Shown here: piece after piece, positions 1 through 5,110 of the stretch | Layout of the letters: the number at the start of each line of letters is the position of its first letter | Numbering within the stretch: the first letter of the stretch is position 1 | From: Candidatus Poribacteria bacterium | Lineage (GTDB): Bacteria > Poribacteria > WGA-4E > WGA-3G | NCBI GenBank assembly: GCA_009835515.1 | Contig: VXXH01000012.1 | Location: 1 to 8,708, forward strand | Direction: 5' to 3' | Length of the DNA: 8,708 nucleotides | Position numbers and translations under genes: made by a program | Notes under the pieces: model-generated | Seen by the model: the letters and a program-made list of their open reading frames with translations, nothing else | The model's database searches: none | Told to the model about the DNA's origin: nothing

Positions 1-65
1 AACAACAAAAACCTTTCACCACAAACCTTCAGAAAAACATGGGGGCAAGTGACGTTAAATTTTTC

Positions 66-94
66 TTGACAAATAATGTCCGAAATGTTAGTAT
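66..94 (+). promoter_or_regulatory. Sigma70-like promoter for the TonB-like/DUF4159 gene
   Basis: A perfect -35 hexamer TTGACA lies at 66-71 and a 4-of-6 -10 hexamer TAGTAT at 89-94, separated by the optimal 17 bases. Transcription would begin near 101, giving a leader of about 60 bases before the ATG at 160. Just upstream of that ATG, AGGAGGGG at 146-153 is a strong Shine-Dalgarno with a 6-base spacer. The -35 box is part of TTGACAAAT, a 9-mer that recurs at 2014, 2065 and 4998. This is a motif match by eye, without experimental support. Nothing else recognisable is seen in 1-65. Confidence 0.55.
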
Positions 95-159
95 TAAGCG
101 TAAATTAGATGTAACAAACATTAACTCGCGAACATGAAACTATACAGGAGGGGCGTACT

Positions 160-936
160 ATGAAATCGCGCCGGATACCTCTGGCATGGATAGTCTCGCT
201 TGCCCTACACGTCTGCCTCGCAATCATTGTAGGGTACGTCGCTATCTCGTCGAATCAGCAGAAGGCACAAGATGCCATTGATGTAAGTTTTTTCATCGTT
301 ACACCACCACAAGCAGCACAAAGGGATCTGATCTCTAAACCCGTTGTTGTAGCAACGCCAGTTCCGGATTTGAGAGTGGTTCCGCAAACTGAAGCGACAC
401 CCCGTCGCACAACACGCACTGTAAGAACGTCCACGGCTGCAGCACCTACTGCACCACTGTCCACAGGTTCGCCCGCTGCGGTACGGACGCAACAGGTTAA
501 CATTTCAAACAGTTCTTCTGTGGTCCAGCACACCGCAGAACCGCTGTCAACCGTTGCAGTGTTGCCGACAACATCCGATGCCTTGCCTCCCGCTGGATTG
601 CGGGGCAGTGGTCTAACAACAGACGGCATTGGAACAGGGATCGGTGATAATGTAGGCGCCGGTGCCGGACGTGGGGCTTTTGGTTCCGAAGTGGGTGTCA
701 CACAGGGGCGAGGGCACAATCATGCCGGGTTAGATTCGTTGGTCAAAGGGGACGGTGCTGCGAATGTCAACGCGTCGTTGTCAGATGTAACAGAGAACGT
801 TGTGCTCGGTAACGGTATACCACCGCTCCCGAAGGGGAGTCCGGGGGCTATCATTCAGGGGCGCGGCAAGGAGATTCTTGGAAGACTCCATCTCGTACGT
901 CTCGATGACCCGTTACATCCGAACTTTGATTTCTGA
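160..936 (+). CDS. TonB-like membrane-anchored linker protein, N-terminal part of an interrupted DUF4159 protein
   Basis: The 258 codons begin at an ATG with a strong Shine-Dalgarno. Residues 1-6 are basic (MKSRR) and residues 8-30 form one hydrophobic helix containing SLALHVCLAI, typical of the N-terminal anchor of TonB/energy-transducer proteins. Residues about 48-145 are rich in Pro, Thr, Val and Ala with a basic patch (TTRTVRT near 84-90), as expected of a periplasm-spanning linker. Residues about 146-186 are Gly-rich. The last 20 residues (LGRLHLVRLDDP onward) look like the first strand of a DUF4159 domain, whose remainder lies in the same frame after the TGA at 934-936. No other stop occurs until 1731, so this is probably the front of one protein of about 523 residues rather than a complete gene. 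Function is unknown; the anchor suggests an inner-membrane, periplasm-facing role. It may be a real truncated product, the upstream half of a nonsense-mutated gene, or part of a recoded gene. Confidence 0.7.
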   Translation: MKSRRIPLAWIVSLALHVCLAIIVGYVAISSNQQKAQDAIDVSFFIVTPPQAAQRDLISKPVVVATPVPDLRVVPQTEATPRRTTRTVRTSTAAAPTAPLSTGSPAAVRTQQVNISNSSSVVQHTAEPLSTVAVLPTTSDALPPAGLRGSGLTTDGIGTGIGDNVGAGAGRGAFGSEVGVTQGRGHNHAGLDSLVKGDGAANVNASLSDVTENVVLGNGIPPLPKGSPGAIIQGRGKEILGRLHLVRLDDPLHPNFDF

Positions 937-979
937 GGAAGCGGCATCGGACACCTCCGATTCGGGGCAGGTCTGCCCT
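934..979 (+). other. In-frame TGA followed by two hairpins, SECIS-like apex (possible recoding site)
   Basis: TGA at 934-936 is the only stop in the frame running from 160 to 1731. Downstream, ATCGGA (946-951) and TCCGAT (956-961) form a perfect 6-bp stem with a CACC loop. Immediately after, GGGGCA (964-969) and TGCCCT (974-979) form a stem of five Watson-Crick pairs plus one G-T pair around the loop GGTC (970-973). The apex GCAGGTCTGC matches, from memory, the apex of the Escherichia coli fdhF selenocysteine insertion element. The first loop G is 34 bases past the TGA (33 between), near the long end of distances reported for bacterial SECIS elements. Against this, the fdhF bulged U is absent, the bases also encode an ordinary R-F-G-A-G-L-P-Y stretch, and there is no Cys-like redox motif. 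A simple nonsense mutation or sequencing error explains the TGA equally well. Confidence 0.3.
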
Positions 980-1023
980 ATTTAGTTCAGTCGCTGAATG
1001 CAGAAACAGGCATCCACACCCAA

Positions 1024-1731
1024 ATGGTTGACGCAGTCCAAATCACGGACGCAGCGTTCTTTGAGTCACCGATTATCTTTATGGAACCGATTTCCACTTC
1101 TGGAGGAAAGCTCGAGAACGGATTGTTGCGGGGGAGTGCTATCTGGCAAACGAAAGGGAGTCGTCCTTCTCACGGCTATACGGATCGGGAAGCACAGCGG
1201 ATTCGTGAGTATGTCATCAATCGCGGGGGATTTATCTATATGCCCACGCACGGAAACACGAAATTGGCAATGCAACCCGCGCTTCGCGTCCTTCGTCAAA
1301 TTCTCCCTGAATACCACTTGACCACTATTCCTAAAGATCATGAGATTTACAATACTTACTTTGAGTTGAACGGACCGCTCCGTTTTCCTGTTCGGAAAAT
1401 GGGGAGTACTATTCTCCATCACGGTCCCTACGGGCAGTTACAGGGTGTTTTCATTGATGGGCGACTCGCTGTTCTCGTCGATACAGAGGCAATGATACAC
1501 GTGATGGATGGGGCAGTGCAAAAACCGTTCTTCGGTCACTACCAAGACCGAAATAAGATTTTAGATGAATTCGCGCCTGCTGCTGCGAGACAACTCATCA
1601 ATATCGTTGTCTATGCGGTAACACACGGGAATATTGCGGATTACAGCAAGTATATTCCTGAAGACGCACTCACCGGTGGCGATGCGGAAAGTGTCCCGAA
1701 ATCCGCACCTACTGCGGCAAATCGGTTGTGA
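1024..1731 (+). CDS. DUF4159 domain protein (C-terminal part of the interrupted TonB-like/DUF4159 gene)
   Basis: The coordinates mark the first ATG after the in-frame TGA, but coding character in the same frame is continuous from 937 (GSGIGHLRFGAGLPYLVQSL and onward), so the true domain starts upstream. No Shine-Dalgarno precedes 1024, which argues against an independent gene. The sequence follows the DUF4159 pattern: a strand ending in PIIFMEP, then YTDREAQRIREYVINRGGFI (an element that sets out a Gly-Gly-Phe loop), RQILPEYHLTTIPKDHEIYNTYF, GRLAVLVDTEA and a final helix with INIVVYAVTHG. DUF4159 is often attached to membrane-anchored proteins in bacteria with unknown biochemical role. The tail (residues about 209-235) is polar and low in complexity. 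The gene ends with TGA at 1729-1731. The domain assignment is by pattern recall and is fairly confident; function is not known. Confidence 0.65.
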   Translation: MVDAVQITDAAFFESPIIFMEPISTSGGKLENGLLRGSAIWQTKGSRPSHGYTDREAQRIREYVINRGGFIYMPTHGNTKLAMQPALRVLRQILPEYHLTTIPKDHEIYNTYFELNGPLRFPVRKMGSTILHHGPYGQLQGVFIDGRLAVLVDTEAMIHVMDGAVQKPFFGHYQDRNKILDEFAPAAARQLINIVVYAVTHGNIADYSKYIPEDALTGGDAESVPKSAPTAANRL

Positions 1732-1775
1732 TGCTATTCTGTTAGGACGCACGCGAATCTGGTAAATACACTATT

Positions 1776-1797
1776 GGCGAGGTTTCCTAACCTCGCC
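1776..1797. repeat. Perfect 9-bp hairpin (GGCGAGGTT stem)
   Basis: GGCGAGGTT (1776-1784) and AACCTCGCC (1789-1797) are exact inverse complements around the loop TCCT, 45 bases after the DUF4159 stop. There is no following T-run, so a Rho-independent terminator is doubtful. The compact, symmetrical form is more like a dispersed palindromic (REP-like) repeat, though only one copy is seen here. Confidence 0.5.
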
Positions 1798-1865
1798 TCA
1801 CCCCTACCGAGTTACGTATCCTTCCCACTAACAGCACCGAAAAATCCATCCGTCTGTCCAATGTG

Positions 1866-1882
1866 TGCGGTTGCAAACCGCA
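1866..1882. repeat. Perfect 7-bp hairpin (TGCGGTT stem)
   Basis: TGCGGTT (1866-1872) and AACCGCA (1876-1882) pair exactly around a GCA loop, and a G-T pair can extend the stem by one. It lies 69 bases after the preceding hairpin and shares the GGTT/AACC core orientation. It is not followed by a T-run. It is probably a short palindromic intergenic repeat; a regulatory role is not shown. Confidence 0.4.
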
Positions 1883-2013
1883 TTCACTGGATATTCTTAA
1901 CCGCTTTGGACTTCATTTTTGTTTCCTATAGGAACGACATCTGTGATCAAGTCCATAAGACGGCGCAATTTTCCTAACCACCCTCTTGTAGCACCGACTC
2001 TGTTGGAAAAAAC

Positions 2014-2078
2014 TTGACAAATTGCCCCAAAACAGGCAAGATAGTCGTAAAACCGCATCTCCATTTGACAAATTGCCC
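2014..2078 (+). repeat. 14-bp direct repeat TTGACAAATTGCCC (two copies)
   Basis: TTGACAAATTGCCC occurs at 2014-2027 and again at 2065-2078, with starts 51 bases apart. Each copy begins with a perfect -35 hexamer. The second is the -35 region of the full-consensus promoter at 2065-2093; the first has no convincing -10 box at 17-base spacing. The repeat may reflect two promoters, a duplicated regulator site or a duplicated promoter remnant. The shorter TTGACAAAT also occurs at 66 and 4998. Confidence 0.5.
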
Positions 2079-2093
2079 TTAGACATGTATAAT
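2065..2093 (+). promoter_or_regulatory. Full-consensus sigma70 promoter for the sulfurtransferase
   Basis: TTGACA at 2065-2070 and TATAAT at 2088-2093 are both perfect hexamers with exactly 17 bases between them. The start of transcription would be near 2100, giving a leader of about 87 bases before the ATG at 2187. It is the strongest-looking promoter in the window and could also drive the downstream genes, since I see no clear terminator before 4949. Confidence 0.8.
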
Positions 2094-2128
2094 ATAAGAA
2101 AGTACTATTTCATTTCTCAATAGGACAT

Positions 2129-2156
2129 GGCTTGCGGGTTTCTTGTGTTGCAAGCC
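2129..2156 (+). promoter_or_regulatory. Leader hairpin in the sulfurtransferase 5' untranslated region
   Basis: GGCTTGC (2129-2135) and GCAAGCC (2150-2156) form a perfect 7-bp stem with a 14-base loop inside the predicted leader of the 2187 gene. It ends 11 bases before the Shine-Dalgarno AAGGGAGA at 2168-2175 and is not followed by a T-run, so it is not an obvious attenuator. It may stabilise the message or control ribosome access. I recognise no riboswitch family in it. Confidence 0.4.
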
Positions 2157-2186
2157 TGAATAAGAACAAGGGAGAGTAAAATAGAA

Positions 2187-3035
2187 ATGGCTGATTATGC
2201 GAATCCTGATGTTTTGGTAAGTACAGAATGGGTAGCCGCACACGGCGGTGATGCCAGTATCCGGCTCCTTGAAGTTGATGTTGATACATCAGCTTATGCT
2301 GAGGGGCATATCGCTGGCGCAGTTGGACTGAATTGGCAGACACAACTCTGCGACCAGATTCGACGCGATATTCTTACAAGAGATCAATTTGAAGCACTCT
2401 GCAATGACAGTGGTATTGCTAATGATACCACCGTTATTTTCTACGGCGATAATAATAACTGGTTCGCGACTTATGCCTTATGGCAATTCCGTTACTACGG
2501 ACACGATGAAAGTCTGTTGAAGGTGATGAACGGGGGTCGTCAAAAGTGGATTGATGAGGGTAGAGCCCTTGTCACTGACGTGCCAGATTACGCCAGCACA
2601 GGGTATCAAGCGAAATTTCCTGATGACAACGTTCGCGCCACAGCGGTTAACGTTCGCGAGACACTCGGACAAGGCGTTGTTAACCTCGTTGATGTCCGCT
2701 CACCCGCCGAATTTTCCGGCGAAGTCATCGCACCGCCCGGTATGAGCGAGACGGCACAACGCGGCGGACATATCCCCGGCGCAGCGAACATTCCATGGGC
2801 AACCGCAGTTGCTGAAGACGGCACCTTTAAATCCCACGACGAACTGCAGGACATCTATGGCGGCGCAGGTGTTGATGATAGTAAAGAGACAATCGCCTAT
2901 TGCCGTATTGGTGAACGTTCTTCACATACATGGTTTGTGCTGAAGTATCTACTCGGTTATGAGAAAGTTCGCAACTATGATGGCAGTTGGACAGAATGGG
3001 GCAATCTTGTCGGTGCACCCATCGCACGCGACTAA
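2187..3035 (+). CDS. Thiosulfate sulfurtransferase (two-domain rhodanese)
   Basis: This 282-residue protein has the usual length of a tandem rhodanese. The N-terminal rhodanese domain (about 9-130) has VIFYGDNNNW with Asp88 at the active-site position, as expected of the inactive half. The C-terminal domain (about 160-280) carries the persulfide-forming Cys239 in CRIGERSSHTW, with NYDGSWTEWG near the end. This loop matches the actinobacterial CysA/SseA-like thiosulfate sulfurtransferases rather than the 3-mercaptopyruvate type (CGSGVT). It would move sulfane sulfur from thiosulfate to cyanide or to thiol acceptors in the cytoplasm. It has no signal peptide. The ATG is preceded by AAGGGAGA at 2168-2175 with an 11-base spacer, slightly long. 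A strong promoter lies upstream. No functional link with the pterin genes downstream is evident. The family call is firm; the physiological substrate is inferred. Confidence 0.9.
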   Translation: MADYANPDVLVSTEWVAAHGGDASIRLLEVDVDTSAYAEGHIAGAVGLNWQTQLCDQIRRDILTRDQFEALCNDSGIANDTTVIFYGDNNNWFATYALWQFRYYGHDESLLKVMNGGRQKWIDEGRALVTDVPDYASTGYQAKFPDDNVRATAVNVRETLGQGVVNLVDVRSPAEFSGEVIAPPGMSETAQRGGHIPGAANIPWATAVAEDGTFKSHDELQDIYGGAGVDDSKETIAYCRIGERSSHTWFVLKYLLGYEKVRNYDGSWTEWGNLVGAPIARD

Positions 3036-3044
3036 AGGAATGGA

Positions 3045-3150
3045 TGTCAGCAAGATGGCTATCGGCTATCGGCTGTCAGCATTTAAGAGGTTTCTGATTA
3101 AATCAAACACTGCTTTGCTGACGATTGATTGCTGACGGCTGAAGGCTATT
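3045..3150. repeat. Heptamer-rhythm repeat cluster with inverted GTCAGCA/TGCTGAC arms
   Basis: Three tandem heptamers GGCTATC, GGCTATC, GGCTGTC occupy 3057-3077. On the right side successive heptamers TGCTGAC, GATTGAT, TGCTGAC, GGCTGAA, GGCTATT fill 3116-3150. GTCAGCA occurs at 3046-3052 and 3075-3081, and its inverse complement TGCTGAC at 3116-3122 and 3130-3136, so left and right can pair across an AT-rich middle. The block fills the gap between the sulfurtransferase and the next gene. It resembles the short tandem heptanucleotide repeats known in cyanobacteria in style, not in sequence. Function is unknown. Confidence 0.55.
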
Positions 3151-3156
3151 AAAAAT

Positions 3157-3450
3157 ATGCCTAAATTCGTTACTGCCCATGCTATCGCTTGCATGACCCG
3201 CCAAGATGTGGCGCGACTGCTGAAGCGGTTCAAAGAAGAAGAAAACACGGATGTTCATAATATCCGTGTCTTATGCGATACGCTGTCGGGTAGGATGGTC
3301 TGTGAGTGGGAAGCACGCGACCGCGTCGTTTTGGTCGAATGGCTAAAGAAGTGCAACGTCCAGATACGCGGCACAGGCGAATGGCTCATGGCAGTTCAAT
3401 ATGAATCTGTAGACGATGAACTCGTGACACCTCGGCGGGATAACCTATAA
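3157..3450 (+). CDS. Small conserved-type protein, DUF4242-like (tentative)
   Basis: This is a 97-residue protein without signal peptide or membrane segment. It begins MPKFVTAHAI, followed by an amphipathic helix (about 14-29), a strand (VHNIRVLCD), a turn, a second strand (GRMVCEWEA) with a charged Arg-Asp, and another helix (VVLVEWLKK). The order strand-helix-strand-strand-helix, the MPKF opening and the C-x-W-E-A segment recall DUF4242/SCO4226-type small ferredoxin-like proteins, some of which bind nickel. The match is loose and rests on memory. Cys residues at 12, 39, 49 and 66 are noticeable but form no standard metal motif. The start has only a weak GAAGG at 3141-3145. It lies 35 bases before the PTPS gene on the same strand, so co-transcription with pterin genes is plausible. 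The gene is probably real, since it is flanked tightly by real genes and has good codon character; the function is not assigned. Confidence 0.6.
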   Translation: MPKFVTAHAIACMTRQDVARLLKRFKEEENTDVHNIRVLCDTLSGRMVCEWEARDRVVLVEWLKKCNVQIRGTGEWLMAVQYESVDDELVTPRRDNL

Positions 3451-3485
3451 ATCCGCAGGTAGGCAAGATAGCGACCCGAAAACCG

Positions 3486-4313
3486 ATGTATTACTTAACC
3501 CGGCAGACGGCGTTTGAAGCATCACATTACAACCGTATCCCTGAATTGAGCGATGCCGAGAACTTTGCGTTGTTCGGTGCCGCTGCGAATCCAAATAGCC
3601 ATGGACATAACTATGTGCTTGAGGTGATGATCAAGGGGGACGTAGATGCGGATGACGGCATGGTGATCAATCTGGTAACGTTGGATGCCTTGTTGAAGAC
3701 GGAAGTGCTTACCAATTACGATCACAAGCATCTGAACCGCCAGCATCCGGTTTTTGCTAAAAACCCGCACCTACAACCGACGTGTGAGAACATCACGATT
3801 GAGATTTGGCAACGACTCGTGCCTTCGCTGCCCGTTGGAATGTTGTACAGGGTACGACTCTACGAAAGCACATCCAATTTTGCCGACTATTATGGGGATG
3901 GACCGATGGTTTATCTGACCAAGGTTTACGAGTTTAGCGCAGCCCACCGTTTACATAGCCACGCGCTCAGTGCCGAGGAAAATCAAGAAATCTTCGGGAA
4001 GTGCAATAACCCCGCTGGACATGGACATAACTACGTCCTTGAGGTTACCGTGAAAGGCGACGTGGATGAGAGAACCGGATTGGTTGCGGGTCTGGATTAC
4101 CTTGATGAAGTCGTTCAAAAACAGGTCTATGCGCGCTTCGATTATAAGCATCTCAATGTGGATACGCCTGAATTTGAGACGCTTAACCCGACCTCGGAGA
4201 ATTTCGTCAAAGTACTATGGGATGTACTGGAACCGAATTTAGGTCCGGTAACTTTACATCGCCTTCGCTTGAGAGAAACGCCGAAAAATCACTTTGATTA
4301 CTACGGCGTGTGA
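3486..4313 (+). CDS. Tandem-fused 6-pyruvoyl-tetrahydropterin synthase (two PTPS domains)
   Basis: This 275-residue protein is twice the usual PTPS/QueD length and holds two complete domains (about 1-137 and 141-275). PTPS removes triphosphate from dihydroneopterin triphosphate to give 6-pyruvoyl-tetrahydropterin. Zinc ligands are present in both: His14, His39, His41 and His154, His179, His181. The pterin-anchoring Glu (Glu101, Glu238) and the second Glu (Glu127, Glu264) are also present in both. The C-domain motif FGKCNNPAGHGHNY is very close to animal PTPS, more so than to QueD. The catalytic Cys is Cys173 in the C-domain but Ala33 in the N-domain. The catalytic Asp-His is Asp79-His80 in the N-domain but Asp219-Tyr220 in the C-domain. 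Each half therefore lacks a different part of the triad. The start is the first Met; no strong Shine-Dalgarno is visible. It ends 3 bases before the GTP cyclohydrolase gene in the same frame. A QueD-type (queuosine) role is the main alternative. Confidence 0.9.
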   Translation: MYYLTRQTAFEASHYNRIPELSDAENFALFGAAANPNSHGHNYVLEVMIKGDVDADDGMVINLVTLDALLKTEVLTNYDHKHLNRQHPVFAKNPHLQPTCENITIEIWQRLVPSLPVGMLYRVRLYESTSNFADYYGDGPMVYLTKVYEFSAAHRLHSHALSAEENQEIFGKCNNPAGHGHNYVLEVTVKGDVDERTGLVAGLDYLDEVVQKQVYARFDYKHLNVDTPEFETLNPTSENFVKVLWDVLEPNLGPVTLHRLRLRETPKNHFDYYGV

Positions 4314-4316
4314 TCT

Positions 4317-4949
4317 ATGCTATCCGAGAAGTACGGAAAAAACAGCGCAATGGAGACAAACTTTAATATTATGGATCTTAAACAGGAGCCTCCGAACCCT
4401 GAATTAGAGGATCTCTTTACCAGAATTCTTAAGAATTTAGGCGAAGACCCAAGTCGTCAAGGCTTGGTGAAAACGCCGCTCCGTGCCGCGAAAGCGATGG
4501 AATTTTTGACGAGCGGTTACCATCAAGACATTGATGAAATTTTAAATGGAGCGATCTTTGACGAAGATTATGATGAAATGGTGATCGTGAGGGAGATCGA
4601 ATTTTACAGTCTCTGTGAACATCATATCCTCCCTTTTTGGGGCAAATGCCATGTCGGGTATCTTCCGCGGAACCGAATTATCGGTCTGAGTAAGATCCCG
4701 CGCATCGTGGATATGTTTTCGCGGCGCTTGCAAGTTCAAGAGCGGCTCACGCGTGAGATCGCCGAGGCACTCGAAACTGCGCTTGACCCACGTGGTGTTG
4801 CAGTAGTGATGGAAGGGCAACACTTGTGTATGATGGCACGTGGCGTGGAAAAGCAGGCACCGAAAATGGCGACGAATGTCATGCGCGGGGCGTTCCGCGA
4901 GGATAGTTCAACGCGTGCAGAGTTTTTGAGGTGCGTCCAAATATCCTAA
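4317..4949 (+). CDS. folE: GTP cyclohydrolase I (type IA, FolE)
   Basis: The enzyme opens GTP and forms 7,8-dihydroneopterin triphosphate, the first step of folate and tetrahydrobiopterin synthesis and the substrate for PTPS. The 210 residues match the usual size. Motifs in order are [13 protein letters not shown] (42-54), [10 protein letters not shown] (98-107), [19 protein letters not shown] (113-131), QERLT (141-145) and HLCMMARGV (169-177). Zinc ligands are Cys100, His103 and Cys171, and His102 is the expected catalytic His, so an active zinc enzyme is predicted. The first ATG at 4317 is 3 bases past the PTPS stop and has no Shine-Dalgarno; ATG at 4350 or 4371 (Met12, Met19) are possible starts, the latter with GGAG at 4352-4355. 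The tight spacing suggests translational coupling with PTPS. The catalytic core is complete. Confidence 0.93.
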   Translation: MLSEKYGKNSAMETNFNIMDLKQEPPNPELEDLFTRILKNLGEDPSRQGLVKTPLRAAKAMEFLTSGYHQDIDEILNGAIFDEDYDEMVIVREIEFYSLCEHHILPFWGKCHVGYLPRNRIIGLSKIPRIVDMFSRRLQVQERLTREIAEALETALDPRGVAVVMEGQHLCMMARGVEKQAPKMATNVMRGAFREDSSTRAEFLRCVQIS

Positions 4950-4962
4950 TACATGTTTTCTC

Positions 4963-5055
4963 AGGACTTACGCACCCTATCCTCCTACTGGCACCTTTGA
5001 CAAATGGCAAGGTTTCCGACCGCGCTGGCAACTGGAGTAGGTTTGCGCAAGTCCT
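4963..5055. mobile_element. MITE-like inverted-repeat element, about 93 bp
   Basis: AGGACTTACGCA (4963-4974) and TGCGCAAGTCCT (5044-5055) match as inverted ends at 11 of 12 positions. Beyond them the arms keep weak symmetry (CCTACTGGC on the left, GCAACTGGAGTAGG on the right). The element carries no gene and lies between the GTP cyclohydrolase stop and the SDR. AGGACTTACGCA-type ends recur in non-autonomous insertion elements of several bacterial groups, a recollection I cannot check here. No clear target-site duplication is seen, so the boundaries are those of the repeat alone. An internal TTGACA at 4998-5003 has no -10 box at the right distance. Confidence 0.55.
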
Positions 5056-5061
5056 AACGAT

Positions 5062-5079
5062 TTTGTCGTTGTAGACAAA
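5062..5079. repeat. Small hairpin before the SDR gene
   Basis: TTTGTC (5062-5067) and GACAAA (5074-5079) form a 6-bp stem with a GTTGTA loop, 7 bases after the MITE-like element and 31 bases before the preferred SDR start. It is weak and AT-rich; it may be chance or a leader structure. Confidence 0.25.
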
Positions 5080-5110
5080 TTCAAACACGTCGTAGAACGT
5101 AGAGGTGAGC

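Larger units (their letters stand above)
1732..2064. other. Non-coding stretch with hairpins and a repeated -35-type element
   Basis: Between the DUF4159 reading frame and the sulfurtransferase promoter I see no credible gene. The region holds two perfect hairpins (1776-1797 and 1866-1882) and the first copy of a 14-bp element (2014-2027). Open frames here are short, lack ribosome binding sites and resemble no family I know. No T-run follows either hairpin, so I do not call intrinsic terminators. Confidence 0.6.

Noticed and set aside
255..719. Long open frame on the minus strand opposite the TonB-like linker
   Set aside because: It mirrors a Pro/Thr/Gly-rich coding region, has no ribosome binding site and resembles no family.
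934..936. Genome-wide reassignment of TGA to an amino acid
   Set aside because: TGA ends the PTPS gene (4311-4313) and the minus-strand CNNM gene (5919-5921) at natural protein ends, so TGA is a stop here.
998..1321. Plus-strand open frame starting just after the TGA in another frame
   Set aside because: It overlaps the clear DUF4159 frame, has odd composition and no Shine-Dalgarno; it is a shadow frame.
1774..1977. 67-codon plus-strand frame in the intergenic stretch
   Set aside because: It begins inside the 1776 hairpin, has no ribosome binding site and no recognisable motif.
2034..3471. Shared 11-mer AGGCAAGATAG at 2034 and 3461
   Set aside because: A repeat this short is expected by chance several times in a window of this size.
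4998..5003. Promoter inside the MITE-like element
   Set aside because: TTGACA is present but 5021-5026 is CCGCGC, with no -10 box at the correct spacing.
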